Below are positions 11,105-22,870 of a stretch of 64,000 bases of DNA, piece after piece (positions within the stretch are counted from its first letter, which is position 1; each line of letters starts with the position of its first letter). Source of the stretch: Lophium mytilinum (taxonomy: Eukaryota > Ascomycota > Dothideomycetes > Mytilinidiales > Mytilinidiaceae); contig MU004182.1 of assembly GCA_010093605.1 (NCBI GenBank), forward strand, positions 1,273,032-1,337,031. Direction: 5' to 3'. Made by a program: the position numbers and the translations under genes. A model generated the notes under the pieces. That model was given only the letters and a program-made list of their open reading frames with translations. It searched no databases and was not told the DNA's origin.

Positions 11105-13529
11105 ATGATGTCGCGATACACCATCTACGTCGGAGTAAGCGACAGCTCCCCTCAATAGCTCAGTCTTTGATCCGATACTGACTTCCTCAATTTCTAGGCC
11201 TCCACACTCCTGGCAAATGCTGTCCTCTTCCGCGCATACTATGAACGCCCGAACTTCTACTCCGCCGCCGTCTACATATCACAGAGCAATGGCTCGGTCA
11301 TGGTTTGTCTTCCGGAGCCCAGGAATCAAGACGAGATACAGAGTACTAATCGCGCGCCTAGCTCCTGGTCAATCTCGCCCTCATATGCTGCCTCAGCTTC
11401 GGATATGGCCTCCAAAGGCTTCTCTACGGCCCTCTTCGCCCAATCGAAACCGAACAACTCTATGACAAAGCCTGGTTTGCGGTCAGCGAGACACTGCTGG
11501 CAATGACCATATTCCGAGATGATATTGGGTTCTCATTCTTTGTCATGTTCCTATGCCTCCTCGGCGGCAAGGTCTGGCAATGGATTGGTGAAGGTCGCGT
11601 AGAGTTCTTGGAACAGCAGCCGCCCGCCAACCCCCGCCTCTTCCACTCCCGCCTCTCGGTGTCATTGTTATTGTCGGTGGTGTTTGACATCTTCATGGTG
11701 CAGTATTGCCTTGATGCTATCCTGCGAGAAGCTCGTCCCGGAATGATGGTCATGTTCGCTTTTGAATATGTTCTCCTGGCCATTGTCTCGGTGTCTACCC
11801 TCCTCCGATATGTCCTTTCCCTCGTCGAGATGTTGGTCATCCACCGCCAAACTAAGGCCAGGGACGAGTCTCGCAGATTAGCGACAGAAGAGGCGCAGCG
11901 ACAGGCGCAAGCCGGTGCAGATGGTCAGGCCGGTACCGCCGCCGATGCTCCAGCTGCTGTTGACGAGGATGATGAGGATGACGAGGATGTTCCTGGATGG
12001 GAAGAAAAGGGTCGTTGGGTCTTCTACCTTGACCTGACTACTGGTGAGTGACGTTTTCTTGTCGCCCGGTACATTCGGCTAACAGTGCAGTAGATTTCAT
12101 CAAGTCGGTGGTGTACTGTGGCTTCTTTACGATTCTCATAGCATTCCACGGAATACCCATTCATATCATGCGCGACCTCTTCTTCACTATTCGATCATTT
12201 CTCAAGAGGATCCACGACTTCGTGCAATATCGGAACGCAACTAAAGATATGAACTCTCGTTACCCAGATGCAACTGTCGAGCAGCTTGCCAACGAGAACA
12301 CTTGCATTGTCTGCCGCGAGGAGATGCGGCCCTGGGTTGAGCCTGGCGCAGAAGGAGCTCGTCCAGGCCGACGAATGGATGAAAGACAGCGACCTAAGAA
12401 GTTACCTTGTGGCCACATTCTCCACTTTGGCTGTCTACGCAGTTGGCTCGAAAGACAACAAGTTTGTCCGACTTGCAGGCGGCCGGTCCTCGCGGATGCG
12501 AATACGCCGCGTGCTCCACAAGCGAATCAGGGTAATGCAGGAGCTCAAGGGAATCAAGCGCAGCAAAATCCACCGAACGACTTACAAAATCTCTTGAACA
12601 GATTAGGAGGCCGACCGGCCAACCAGCCGCAAAATGGACAGAACGGACAGCCAGGAGGACAGATAATTCGAGCGAACAACGTGCGAACTTGGAATCTTGG
12701 GCCTTTCAGACTGGTGATTGGGAATGTGGCCGTTCCGCCAGCAGCCAACAATGCTCAGAACAGACCGCCAACACAGCAACACAACGCGCCATTAAACGCC
12801 CTCCTACACCAAGGCCAACCAATAAATGGCATGCTTGGTGTAAACAACGGCGACGTTCAAACAGACATCTTGCGTATCCAGGAGAACATCATCAATTCCA
12901 TCCGGCAGCTTCACGCCCAGCATGGCCAACTTGAGCAATTGCAAGCCCTACTCGCGCAACTTAACTCGCTCCAGCAGGCGAATGGTGGACCAGCGAACGT
13001 TCAACTTCCCAACATCCAACCTTTGAACGCGAATTGGGGTCCAGCTGGAGCTCAACGGGCGTATCTCCCTGTGGAAGGACAAGCAGCAATGGGGCCCGGC
13101 CATTCGGATCTCCCGGAAGGACTCACACTTCCACCAGGATATACTTTGCGACGGATGGCGCCCGTGCCAACTCCCACTGAGGTCCCGAGCACGTTGTCAT
13201 CTGCCCCGGCGCCACAGAGGGCACCTTCGGACCATATCCGACGTGCGCTCTACCCTGAAGCTCATCAGAACAACAATCCGCAAATCAGCCAGGGATCCCG
13301 GGCACCAAGTCCTGGCGTCAGCGGGTCGACACAAAACAACGTGTCTCCTAGCACTACTGCTAATGCAGACGGGCCGGCTCAGGGCACGCATCCAGGGTTC
13401 GTGCCGTCCGGTTGGAGCTTTGGAGACACCTCTGCTGCTAGTGCTCAAGCGGAGGGCTCGTCGAGCAGCAGTACTCAAAGCGCTCCTCGTCAGGCTACGG
13501 TGGAAGACTCGGAGGATCGAAATGAATGA
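11105..13529 (+). CDS. HRD1: ER membrane RING-H2 E3 ubiquitin ligase HRD1 (synoviolin type)
   Basis: Central ligase of ER-associated degradation. Four exons (11105-11134, 11198-11302, 11362-12043, 12091-13529) give 751 residues. The N-terminal half is multi-spanning membrane: SRYTIYVGASTLLANAVLF, then LLVNLALICCLSFGYGL, IGFSFFVMFLCLLGGKVWQW, VSLLLSVVFDIFMVQY and MVMFAFEYVLLAIVSV, plus a helix after the acidic EDDEDDEDVPGW loop. The RING-H2 finger reads CIVCREEM with CGHILHFGCLRSWLERQQ and CPTC. The C-terminal third is a Gln/Asn/Pro-rich disordered tail. A second ATG immediately follows the first, so the start could be one codon later. The acidic loop before the last helix is rather long. The gene is well supported. 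Confidence 0.94.
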
Positions 13530-14425
13530 TGAAGAACTGGTCTTCCTTTGGCTCATCTGTATTTGGGCACTTTGGCATAGCGAGGCGTTGGGGTTTCTGA
13601 GGGTGGCACTTTTGAGTTTCCTCGAGCTGTAGAATAGCAATTTTAGGACACCGCACGCACGGTGTCTATTTTCCTTCACCGTCTCGTCTCGTTTCAACAA
13701 TTTGCACATTATGAGTCACCGAGCAACTTGACTCGTGGAATTAAAGCTCCAAGACGTCTATCCGAGCAGCCAGCAAGCCGGAACAAATTTAGCGTCTTCA
13801 AATGCCTCTCACGCTATTGAGAGAATGCCGAAGCTGCAAGCTTCACTCCTCCTGCGCGCGCTGAAGCTCCTCTCTCCTCACAAGGCCACAACCTCGCCCT
13901 CCGCACCTACAGCTCTGAAACAACCTGCAATGCAATGCACGAGCCTTTCCGCAACTCTCACCACTAACACTCCTGCCCACACTCAACCCCACGATAAGGA
14001 AACTCGCCTCCCCTCCGATACGTCCACGTATAAGAAATTCCCCGTGACTCCGAGCCTGCACCGCACCAGCGAGCCGTGGGTGCAGAGCCGGGCCCATAAC
14101 CAGGGCCACCCAGGCCCTGTTTCCAGCGGCCCTGGCGTCTGAATGGCGCGCCGGGCCCGCCATCCCCAGCCCGCGGGCGGCCACTCAGCGCGCACCGCCT
14201 ACCAAAAAATACCCACGGCGGCTACAGGCGCGTTGCTGGTGACTCCAACGAAGGCCGGATGCAGGCCTGCAGGACAGGCACCGCACCGCCCGAGGCTGGA
14301 GGGCTATGTATGTATGCAGCCGGGACCCGCCTGGTGGAGGACGTGTAGATCTCGCTCGCTCGTTCTCTCTTCCCTCGTAAATATTATCGTTGCTTTTGCG
14401 TTTGTGTGTCTGTGTTTCGGTGAGG
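13530..14425. other. Intergenic region, C/G-rich before the next gene
   Basis: About 0.9 kb separating HRD1 from the next gene. The stretch at 13800-14330 is unusually rich in C and G, and long frames open on both strands (for example 13735-14142, 13843-14184) without domain content. These are likely composition artefacts of a 5' leader or promoter. Confidence 0.45.
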
Positions 14426-15857
14426 ATGGCGCACCACCACTCGGACGTCTCGAACTGTGTGGACTCGATTGTGCATGCGTTTACGGATGGGTTTGCGGTG
14501 TTTCGCCGGCTGAGGGAGAAGCGGCGCAGGAAGAAGAGTCGGAAGGCGGGTGCTGGGGCGGCTGGCGTGCAGCTGGATGCGCGCGATGGAGCCGAGTTGA
14601 GGCTCAGTAATTCGCTAAGGAGGGGGCCGGCGGATATACAGACGCAGTATGAGAGGAGTTATGGGGTGGTGGGGGAGAGGTTTGCGAAGGGGGATGGTTA
14701 GTTGAATCTCCTCTTTATTTCGATATCGCAAGTCTATATGTGATGAGAATATGGGATGGTAGCTAATATGGATGTTTTGAATAGCGATTGCCCACGCCTC
14801 CCTCGCCGAAACCCTTCTCAAGCTCAACACCGGCCTCGTGGGCATCATAGCCTCGTTTCTGAACCATGACCGCAAGGATAATCTGAATCTGGACTATAAG
14901 TCGCTGACGAATCTGTCGGATGCGTCGAGGGCGGAGGCGATTGACACGCTCAATCTGCTATATCAGCGGTTGTCACAGTCAAATATAGCGTTGTATCAGC
15001 CTAAGCCAGGCTGTCCGCGCTGTGGCAGCTCAAAGCACGCGAACTGCGGCGCTGTAGCTACGAGAAATAGCAGCGAGAAGAGCAGGAAGAAACAGGGTGG
15101 TAGCAGTAAATCCGGGTCGACAACAACCAGCCGGTCCCGCTCCAACACACCCACCATCACGCGCGTGCCGGTCAAGAGCTCTTCACAGACCCAACTCGCT
15201 ATAGTACGGCCGCGCAATCGAAGGACAGGATCAACATCGAGCGCCTCGTCTGCAATCCCGTCGACGAAGTCACCTTCCACTGCCTCGACAGCAGTGAACA
15301 CACCCATGGCCTCGCCCCTTGCATCACCAGAGTTTAGAAAAGTCGACCCGTTCGCATATCCCGCGCCCCCGAGCCCACCAGAATACCCCTCCGCAAAGCC
15401 AACAGCGAACTCCCGCCGCAAAATGAGCTCATCCCACCCCGACCGCCCTCAGACTTGGCCCTACGCGCAACCGGAACCAGCTCCAACGCCGCAGATGCCA
15501 GCGGCGAAACCAGTCAAAGCGACTACGTTTCCCGTGACAGCGCCTCCTCCTCCACCGAAACCAAAACACCTTTCCCCAGACGCCACTAGCAAGCCGCTGT
15601 CAGCGATCCCGCGCCGGCTGGACAAAGCAACGCCCTCGTCGTACTCGTTTGCGTCTGATAGCACGAAGCTGGGCGAGATCCCGATGCGGAACTGGACGGT
15701 GCCGTTTGATTACGAGGTCAGTGGGCGGCTGAATGAAGAGGCGTTGGCGAGGGGGTGGCCGGTGGAGCCGCGGGAGGAGAGGGAGAGGGAGAGGCCGAAG
15801 AGGCGGTTGTTTGGGTTTTTGAGAAGGGGGAGTGGGGATGAGAAGGGAGGGAGCTGA
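14426..15857 (+). CDS. Hypothetical Ser/Pro-rich protein with helical N-terminus, 447 aa
   Basis: Two exons, 14426-14696 and 14785-15857, joined by an 88 nt GT-AG intron. Residues 1-160 are helical and charged (VDSIVHAFTDGFAVFRRLRE, a KRRRKKSRK basic patch, then ETLLKLNTGLVGIIASFL and AEAIDTLNLLYQRLSQS). A short Cys cluster, CPRCGSSKHANC, follows and might bind a metal. The rest is low-complexity Ser/Thr/Pro with an Arg/Glu-rich end (REERERERPKRRLFGFLRR). I do not know the family; the layout suggests a fungal-specific protein with a short structured head and a long disordered tail. The splice junction restores a coherent reading frame, which supports a real gene. Confidence 0.75.
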
Positions 15858-16298
15858 AGTGATCAGTTGGGTTGAGTTGATGAGGGTTTGGCTTTATGAG
15901 TATATGGGTTACGTGTTCATGATTTTGGTCACGATTTTGTTACGATTCTTCTTTCGGGTTCTGTTCTGCGTAATACCCTTTCTTATGAGCGTGGAGTTCA
16001 GTTAGGGTTTTGGACTGTTTCGGTCGTGGGTGTGAGAGGACAGGGGACGTGTGGTACAATAAGTGTTCAATTATTCCGTAGCTGTTGAATCTCCAAATTC
16101 TAATTCATCCATAAAATTCCCGTAAAATGAAATTCGAATGCTATTGCGATACGGTTCTCCTCCTCGAGCACTTCAAAACTAAAGCACTCTAGACATCACC
16201 GAGTACAATCCGGAGCATTGGATTTGGCGACCAGGTAGGCCAGATCATCGGTGCTTTTAAAGAAGCGTGTGCCACGGGTATGTGAATACAGGATAGGA

Positions 16299-16583
16299 TC
16301 AGACGATGGTAATGTGCTGTAGGGTCCACTCCGACCCATTTGTCTCCGGTATTGGCTGCCACCAAACTCCAATGCTCTGGTACGTTGCTCTACCAGTGAC
16401 GGGCTTGAGAACGATACCGGAGACCCATGAAGTCTCATCGAAGGATGTGAGCGACCCTATTGGACGCATGATTTGGAGTAAGGTATAATGTTCACCAACT
16501 GCTACATCCTCTGGGAAGTCTAGGAAGACGTCTGGCTCGCACCGAAAACGACCGTAGGAATTCAAGATCGCGTGCTGCTTCAT
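16299..16583 (-). pseudogene. Truncated C-terminal fragment, possibly of a HET-type protein
   Basis: A 94-residue frame begins exactly where an AT-rich scar ends and has no upstream continuation. The sequence YTLLQIMRPIGSLTSFDE and SGIVLKPVTGRATYQSIGV looks like the small C-terminal beta region of fungal HET proteins, where 'GLVLxPxxxxxxxYxRIG' is common. The resemblance is by eye and weak. There is no HET domain anywhere near. A remnant left after deletion or a RIP-like event is the simplest explanation. It could also be a small orphan gene. Confidence 0.35.
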
Positions 16584-17094
16584 GAAACTTCTCTTATTAC
16601 TATACTTACTATAGTAGTAGTTCTTAGGCTTATTTAAATAGAGGGGGTATTATTAGGCGTATTACTAGGTATAAAGGAGACGCATCTTCTATTAGTATAG
16701 GTAGTTAGTAGGGGCACTAAAATACTAAGAGAATATTAGTAAGTAGCTATATAGCACGGGCGAGGAACCTTACTTATTATTAATTAGGGGACGTTGAGAG
16801 GCTGACATTATTTAATTAGGTGGTGCTCCCTGCGATTCTCATACAAAGTTTAGTGAGGAACGCGGAGATATCGGTGCCAAGGATTGTACGCTATTTCGCA
16901 CCCGACAAATGCCGAGGCCTGCTTCCCGATCTCTCCCCGACCTCTCCCCGACGAGGAGTGCATTGGGTCCAAATCGTGTTGCAAGATGTGTCTTCAATGG
17001 TTAATCCTGCTTCTGATTTAGGAATAAAGCATGAGAGCAGAACTGCGAGTTTTTCTCACGTGCAAGTCGCCCTGCATTCGTTCCATTGTCAATT
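16584..17094. other. AT-rich scar and promoter of the FAH-family gene
   Basis: From about 16585 to 16830 the sequence is strongly AT-biased, with repeated TAGTAG, TATTA and TTATTAGG-like words and no coding potential. That is unlike its neighbours and like repeat remnants altered by C-to-T mutation. The part after 16830 returns to normal composition and leads into the start codon at 17095. Confidence 0.55.
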
Positions 17095-18207
17095 ATGAAA
17101 GTTGTCTGGGAAAGGCTCATTCGCTTCGTCACAACGGACGGCCGCGTTCTGCGTGGAGACCCGATTCTGCCGTCGCCAGACTTCGACCTGGGCAACACCA
17201 CTGAAGAAACGAAACTCCAAGCACATGTCATCGCCGGCTCGGATCCCTATGACACCACTGGGTATACAAGGGTTACAGACGAAGTTGTCACCGTGAAGCA
17301 ACTATTAGGTCCGCTTGCACAGGACGATGTAGACATCCTGCGCTGTATAGGATTGAATTACGCGAAGCACAGTATGTCGCGCACCAGGATTTCATCTGAG
17401 GTCGTGTAACGAAATACAAAAATTGTCGCTCAAGTTCCTCGTTATGTGATTCAATGCTAAATGGTCACGCAATCTTTAGTTAAAGAAGCAGGCCGAAGCC
17501 CGCCCCCTTTCCCGTCCGTATTCTTCAAACCCTCGACATGCATCCAGGACCATGGGGCCAATGTGATTGTGCCAAAGATTGCCCAAGATGATCAAGCGGA
17601 TTACGAAGGTGAACTAGTACGTATGAGAGTTCTTCTTGAGCAGGTTTTCATCCCGCTGACTTGTTTACACTTTAGGCGATAGTCATTGGCAAAAATGCCA
17701 AAAACGTCTCGACAGAAGATGCTTTAGATTACGTTGCCGCCTACACCTGCGGCAACGACATCTCTTCGCGCAAGCTGCAACGTGATCCTGCGTTTGCAGG
17801 ACGAGTCCCTCAATGGGGATTCTCGAAAGGCTTCGATACATTTGCGCCAATTGGCCCATGTCTGGTCAATCCCGAGCTCATCGGCGACCCGAAGAAATTG
17901 CTGCTGAAGACGATAGTCAATGGGGATACAAGACAAGAAGAATATGTGGATGATTTGCTCTTTGATTGTGCCTACCTCATCTCGTACCTGAGTTCGGGCA
18001 CCACCTTGAAGAAAGGAAGCGTCATCATGACTGGAACCCCAGGAGGTAAGCTAGTCCAAACTTTTTGAGGGGGATAAACCAGCTGAACTATGAATATCAG
18101 GGGTTGGTGCCGGATTGAATCCGCCACAATATCTGGTTCCAGGAACAACGATGGAGGTGGTCATTGACAAAATCGGCACACTTCGCAACGGTGTTGAATT
18201 TGCATAA
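17095..18207 (+). CDS. Fumarylacetoacetate-hydrolase family protein, likely fumarylpyruvate hydrolase
   Basis: Four exons (17095-17371, 17480-17616, 17676-18045, 18101-18207) give 296 residues. The FAH fold is clear: ILRCIGLNYAKH, PSVFFKPSTCIQDHG, the metal-binding strand DYEGELAIVIGK, CGNDISSRKLQ, KGFDTFAPIGPCLV and GTTLKKGSVIMTGTPGGVG. Such enzymes hydrolyse C-C bonds in beta-diketo acids with a divalent metal. The next gene encodes gentisate 1,2-dioxygenase on the opposite strand, with convergent 3' ends about 336 bp apart. This makes hydrolysis of fumaryl- or maleylpyruvate to pyruvate plus fumarate or maleate the best inferred reaction. Other family reactions, such as 5-oxopent-3-ene-tricarboxylate decarboxylation or oxaloacetate decarboxylation, cannot be excluded by sequence alone. 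All introns are GT-AG. Confidence 0.88.
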
Positions 18208-18543
18208 TGAGATTCAAGATATTGGGTTACTTCTCCCATCGTTGTGTATATAGAATAGATAAATAGATACCACTTTAGTCGGTTGAGTCTGTCAAGCCGT
18301 ACGACTAACCTTGAGTTGATACTAAAGTGGACACATCCAACAGCCTGGCGAGACTATTTTCAAGTACACCTGTTACATGGGACCACATTCAGGGGCGCAC
18401 AGAACTAGGAACTTTATAGGTTTTTAGAGAGGTTAGCGTTAATATCACGAGTAATGTTTTGTCTTTATGGGCATCACGTCCTATCATTCAATGAACGTTA
18501 CCTTCGAGCCAGAATCGCCGCAGTATATAAAGTACAGCTCAAA

Positions 18544-19663
18544 CTACTCAGACACCAACGACTCGACGTCCACACCTTCCACACGGTAGAACCCTAACGA
18601 CTTCAACATCGGTTTGTCATCAAACGCATACAGATAGACATCTTCTCCCTGGTCGGCGGAGTGTTGGTACCTGAACCAAGCTGGGATGCAGAAGGTGTCG
18701 CCTTTCTTCCAAGCGATGACTTTGTCTCCAATTTTGGAGTAACCACACCCCTCGATAACGTGAATAACAGCGGATGAAGTCTCTTGAACTGCAGGCGAAG
18801 ATTTGCCTGGCGCGAGGCGTGCTGCCGAGCCGCCTAGGATCTTACTGACTATAGGGCATTAGCAAGTGAAACCAACGAAGACAGAGAGATCCTACCTTCG
18901 CTGCCATCGGCTTTCAGGTATGGCTTCGAGACCCAGTCTTTACCCTCAGCGTCAAGTGTTGCCCGCATGGTTGCCCAGGGGAAGACGATTGGCGATTTAG
19001 AAGTATCGATATCTTGGGCGGGGTATCGAGGCTGCGCAAAGTGCTCCACGAAATGTACCGGAAAGTGAACAAAGTTTGGCAGGTCAAGCCCATCAAGCCA
19101 GATCATGGGGCCTGAGCCGTCCTTGCCGTGGTCGTGCCAGTTCCACGTTGGAGTCAAAATAACGTCTCCACGCTGCATCTTGATTCTTCGGCCATGAACA
19201 GCCGTGAAGCCCCCGGTCCCTTCGATGATGAAGCGCATTGCAAACGCCGTATGGCGATGAGCAGGCGCAGTCTCGTTGGGCATAACAAGCTGGAGACCAG
19301 CATAGAGCGTGTCGGTCGTGAAAGGCGCATCTGACCGATTTTTTAGTTCATCTACCAGGCGTAGGGTACACGTATGGGAACTGCGTGTCTACCTCGAGCA
19401 GGATTGACGAGCATAAGAACGCGTCGTTCAGCCTGTTTTTCAGTGATCAATTCGCCAGCTCGTATGAGGTGCGGGCGGATTTCGTCATATTTCCAAATAT
19501 GTGGGATAGTTTTGGGATTTGGAAGAGGAGGGTTTAATCGAGCCATTTGATTCCAAAGCGGCTTCGTATAAGTTTGCTCAAGAACAGAAAGCAGCTCCTG
19601 GGTCTCGTGGTCCTTGGTGGAGATAGGAAGACCACCTGCTTCGGGTTGAGCGAGAGATGCCAT
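18544..19663 (-). CDS. Gentisate 1,2-dioxygenase (double cupin)
   Basis: Ring-cleaving Fe(II) dioxygenase converting gentisate to maleylpyruvate. Three exons (19663-19393, 19330-18896, 18848-18544) give 336 residues. The first cupin carries [19 protein letters not shown], with the paired metal-ligand histidines, and then [10 protein letters not shown]. The second cupin is intact but weaker ([20 protein letters not shown] and [11 protein letters not shown]). The frame of exon 3 fits only if the acceptor is CCTATAG rather than the nearby GTCAG. It is divergent from the FAD hydroxylase and convergent with the FAH-family gene, so the three enzymes of a gentisate pathway sit together. 1-hydroxy-2-naphthoate or salicylate 1,2-dioxygenase are related alternatives. 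Confidence 0.9.
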
Positions 19664-20276
19664 AACGGAGGTTTTAGTCTTCTTCAGTCTGTGCACAGAA
19701 CAGATTCGACATTTGGCTGACCGAATTAGATATGTTCGCCTGCTAGAAATTGAGGAGGGTCAGTGAAATACTTCTTTTGTACCACGACTCCGATACCGAT
19801 GAGACGACTTATTCATCATCACTCTTCGCCGCGTTCTTTGTAGACCCTATAAGAATGCCTGTGACGTAGGGTTTCAAATATTACAGCGAAACACTTCGGG
19901 CGAGATGTCGTGCTACGATCAATCAGCCGACGAGCACGGAAGACGGGCACCGGGGAGAGATCGGAAGTAGAGCGCGGGGGGACAACAACCGCGAGGATGT
20001 CGGCATTCGGACGGTCGCCGGGGAAAATCAGGCAAGCTTACTGCCAGAATGCACGAGTGCATACCACTTGAATTCACTAGATTTGGTGCCCTACTTTAGC
20101 CAACTCGCTCTAGAACTTTTACAGACATTTGTAGAAACAGGAGGAAGTGAGTACTGAAGGTTTTCCTGCCTCTTTTTTCTCGGCTCCCTCCCTTATTTAC
20201 TCGTTCTTTTCGTATTTTGAGGCCTTGCTGGTCTATGATCACGGTCCTCCTCTTAGATTGTATGTAAAAAATCCCA
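19664..20276. promoter_or_regulatory. Shared divergent promoter of the gentisate genes
   Basis: 613 bp between the start codons of gentisate dioxygenase and the FAD hydroxylase. Divergent arrangement suggests co-regulation by aromatic substrates, as is common for fungal catabolic pairs. CGG-type half-sites occur (for example around 19938-20025), but I cannot assign a binding factor. Confidence 0.5.
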
Positions 20277-21982
20277 ATGGCGCTCATAATACGTGAACCA
20301 TCCTACCCTACACGAAGTCTACAATTTCTTCAGCAACACGCGATATCTGCTTCGCAAAATGGAGGCACCGGACATCCGGGTCCGATGCCTTCGGTTGAGG
20401 TACCACGGGCGGCTGTCCTACTGAACATCATAATTGTCGGAGCTGGCTTGGGAGGACTTTCAGCAGCTATTGCTTTATCCCGCCGAGGCCACATTGTAAC
20501 CGTTCTTGAGCAGGCTGAAGCACTCGGAGAGGCAAGCTCGTGTACAGTCCAGGTCGAGAGAGCTACTGCTGACATGCGCCAAAAGGTCGGAGCGGGAATT
20601 CAAATACCTTCGAATTCAACACGGCTTCTCCTGAATTGGGGATTAGGAGAATTTCTCGGCAGAAATGTTGCTGAGCCGGAAGCTATGAGTTTTTTGCGTT
20701 GGCAAAATGGCGAGAAGATTGGACACACGAAGCTAGTGCCAGACTTCCAAGAGAATTTTGGTGCACCGTACTACGTCGTGCACAGAGCGCATCTCCATGC
20801 TGCTCTATACAAATGTGCATTGAAGTTGGGAGTTACGGTGCACGTGGGGTGCAAAGTTGAAGCATATAGTGCAGACGCTGGGACTGTCCGATTAGCAAAT
20901 GGAGTCTCGTACACAGGAGACTTGGTAGTAGCCGCCGATGGTAATTCCGATATTGCGTAAAAGAGTTTGTTGGATTACAGTGCTAAATACCCGCAGGGAT
21001 TAACTCTATTGCTCGACGAGAAATTCTTAAGGAGAACGACATAAAGCCTACCGCAACTGGATTCGCTGTTTATCGTGCTACTGTTGATGTCGAAAAGATC
21101 AAAGCCGATCCGGAACTTGCGTGGATATTAGAAAAACCGTCTTTGAATATATGGTGGGTCTGGAAGTCCAACCTCATTCCAGTCTAACCAAATTGATCTA
21201 CTACTAGGATTGGAGAAGACAGACATGTCATGACCTATACAATTGCTGGCGGGAAATCATTCAACATGGTATTGTCGCACGTAGATCGCTCGAACCCAGC
21301 GACATGGAGAGCAGACACTGCCATTGAGGATATGCAAAGATACTTCCAAGGCTGGGATCCACGGTTCGTCATTCTCTGCCAGTAAAAGCTATACGCAATG
21401 ACTAATCTCGCGCCCTTAAGCCTAGTGAAGATTATACGGATGATAGACCAAACTATCAAATGGCCTTTGATGAACATACCCCCTCTCCCAAGATGGGTGG
21501 CGGTTTCCAATCGTTTACTAGTAATTGGCGATGCGGCACATGCCATGGTACCTTACATGTCTCAAGGAGCCGCAATGGCAGTGGAAGACGGGGCAGCCCT
21601 CGGTGAAGTTCTCAGCCTTATCAATCATCGTGCTCAGTTACCTTTGGCGCTAGCTGTTTTTGAGCAAGTACGTATGAAGCGCAGTTATCAGATGCAGGAA
21701 GCAAGTCTTCTAAATGGTAAGCTTTGGCATTTCTCGGATGGCCCAGAGCAGAAGGCGCGAGATAAAGCGATGAGACCTGAGGTAGAAGGGAAGCATTTCC
21801 TCTCCAGTGCGAATCAATGGAGTGATCCGGTAACACAATGGTGGGCATACGGGTATGACGCAGAGATTGAGGTAGCCAAAGAGTGGAGAAGTAGACATGC
21901 AGCTCTTGATTCTGTTCTGGGTGATTGTGGGAATGGACTCGAGAGGCTCAAGGTCAACGGCAATGACGCAAATGAATCCTAA
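20277..21982 (+). CDS. FAD-dependent aromatic hydroxylase (salicylate / 3-hydroxybenzoate 6-hydroxylase type)
   Basis: Group A flavoprotein monooxygenase. Exons 20277-20531, 20586-20940, 20997-21153, 21208-21363 and 21421-21982 give 494 residues. Motifs: NIIIVGAGLGGLSAAIAL (FAD dinucleotide fold), VVAADGINSIAR (DG motif) and VIGDAAHAMVPYMSQGAAMAVEDG (GD motif). The 54 nt segment 20532-20585 reads open in frame but starts GCAAGC, holds GCTGAC and ends AAAAG. Removing it restores the family motif LGEVGAGIQIPSNS, so I treat it as a GC-AG intron. The start is uncertain: ATG 20395 (MPSVEVP) would leave a more typical N-terminus. Linked to gentisate dioxygenase, it most likely makes gentisate from 3-hydroxybenzoate or salicylate; salicylate decarboxylating hydroxylation to catechol is the alternative. 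Confidence 0.88.
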
Positions 21983-22870
21983 CTCCCGATTCACGTTTCT
22001 ATCTATCAATGCTTGTAAATCAAGTCTTTAACAGCGCAATTATATTCGCGCAAATATCACGAATGCTACAAATAGCGAGCACTGACATAAGTACGTAATG
22101 AATTGAACTGCCGGGTTAGTGTTGTCACACATTATAGTTACATACTAATCCATTTATTCATTGGAAGATCTAGGTAGAGAGTTAATCTTAGTAAGCGGGC
22201 GGAGCTTTTTGAGGCCTCTGAGGAGGAGAACTTTATTGATAAAGCCTTTGCAGATCTTCACGAGGTACTCCAGACCAATGGAAACCAATGGGACGAAGAT
22301 AATGAGCCTTCTTCAACGCCTAACGCAGGAAGATTGCGATACCTTCCATTTGAAGGACTGTACATGTAAGTACTCATCAACCCCTATACCCACCAGTGGC
22401 TCTTCTATGGTGATGGTACCTCCTAGCGGCGTCGTATTTGGTTATTGGAACCTCCACGTCAGATCGTGTGCTAAACCTAGGTAGCCACGGACATATAACA
22501 CGCACGTTGTACTATGTTAGAAGAGCCCTGCTTTCAGTGCCGAGATTCAGGTACGGTCACGTGGGATCACGTGGAATCAACGGTGATCCGCCAGTGTCAT
22601 TCCGGGGCCCCGCATCTCCTGAGCTCGCCTGTCCCTAACCCAAGGCGCGAGTCTGGCCTGGTCCAGGGATTTACCCCGCGATTTGAAATTTAGTATGGAC
22701 GTAGACTGTTTCATGAAGTGGGTTTCGCTCCCGATGGTTCCCCGCTGCTTGGTTTAGAATTCGTCCGGGCGGTCCGAATTTTAGATAGATTGAACAAACA
22801 TCAGGCTGATTTACCTCACCTACAACAGCAACGCTCTCATTGATTCGTTCCAAGAGATCACCTCGAAGTC
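21983..22870. other. Intergenic with a possible coding remnant
   Basis: A frame near 22190-22367 on the plus strand reads KRAELFEASEEENFIDKAFA and later GRLRYLPFEGLYM. It looks like real protein but lacks a start and a continuation, so it may be a relic. The rest holds the promoter of the MpaB-like gene. No transposon ends were found. Confidence 0.35.

Noticed and set aside
13735-14184. Overlapping long frames on both strands upstream of 14426
   Set aside because: GC- and C-rich composition suppresses stops; no start context, splice links or domains.
22161-22484. Possible gene between the FAD hydroxylase and MpaB-like genes
   Set aside because: One frame has a protein-like stretch, but no start, no splice partners and no domain; left as a possible relic.
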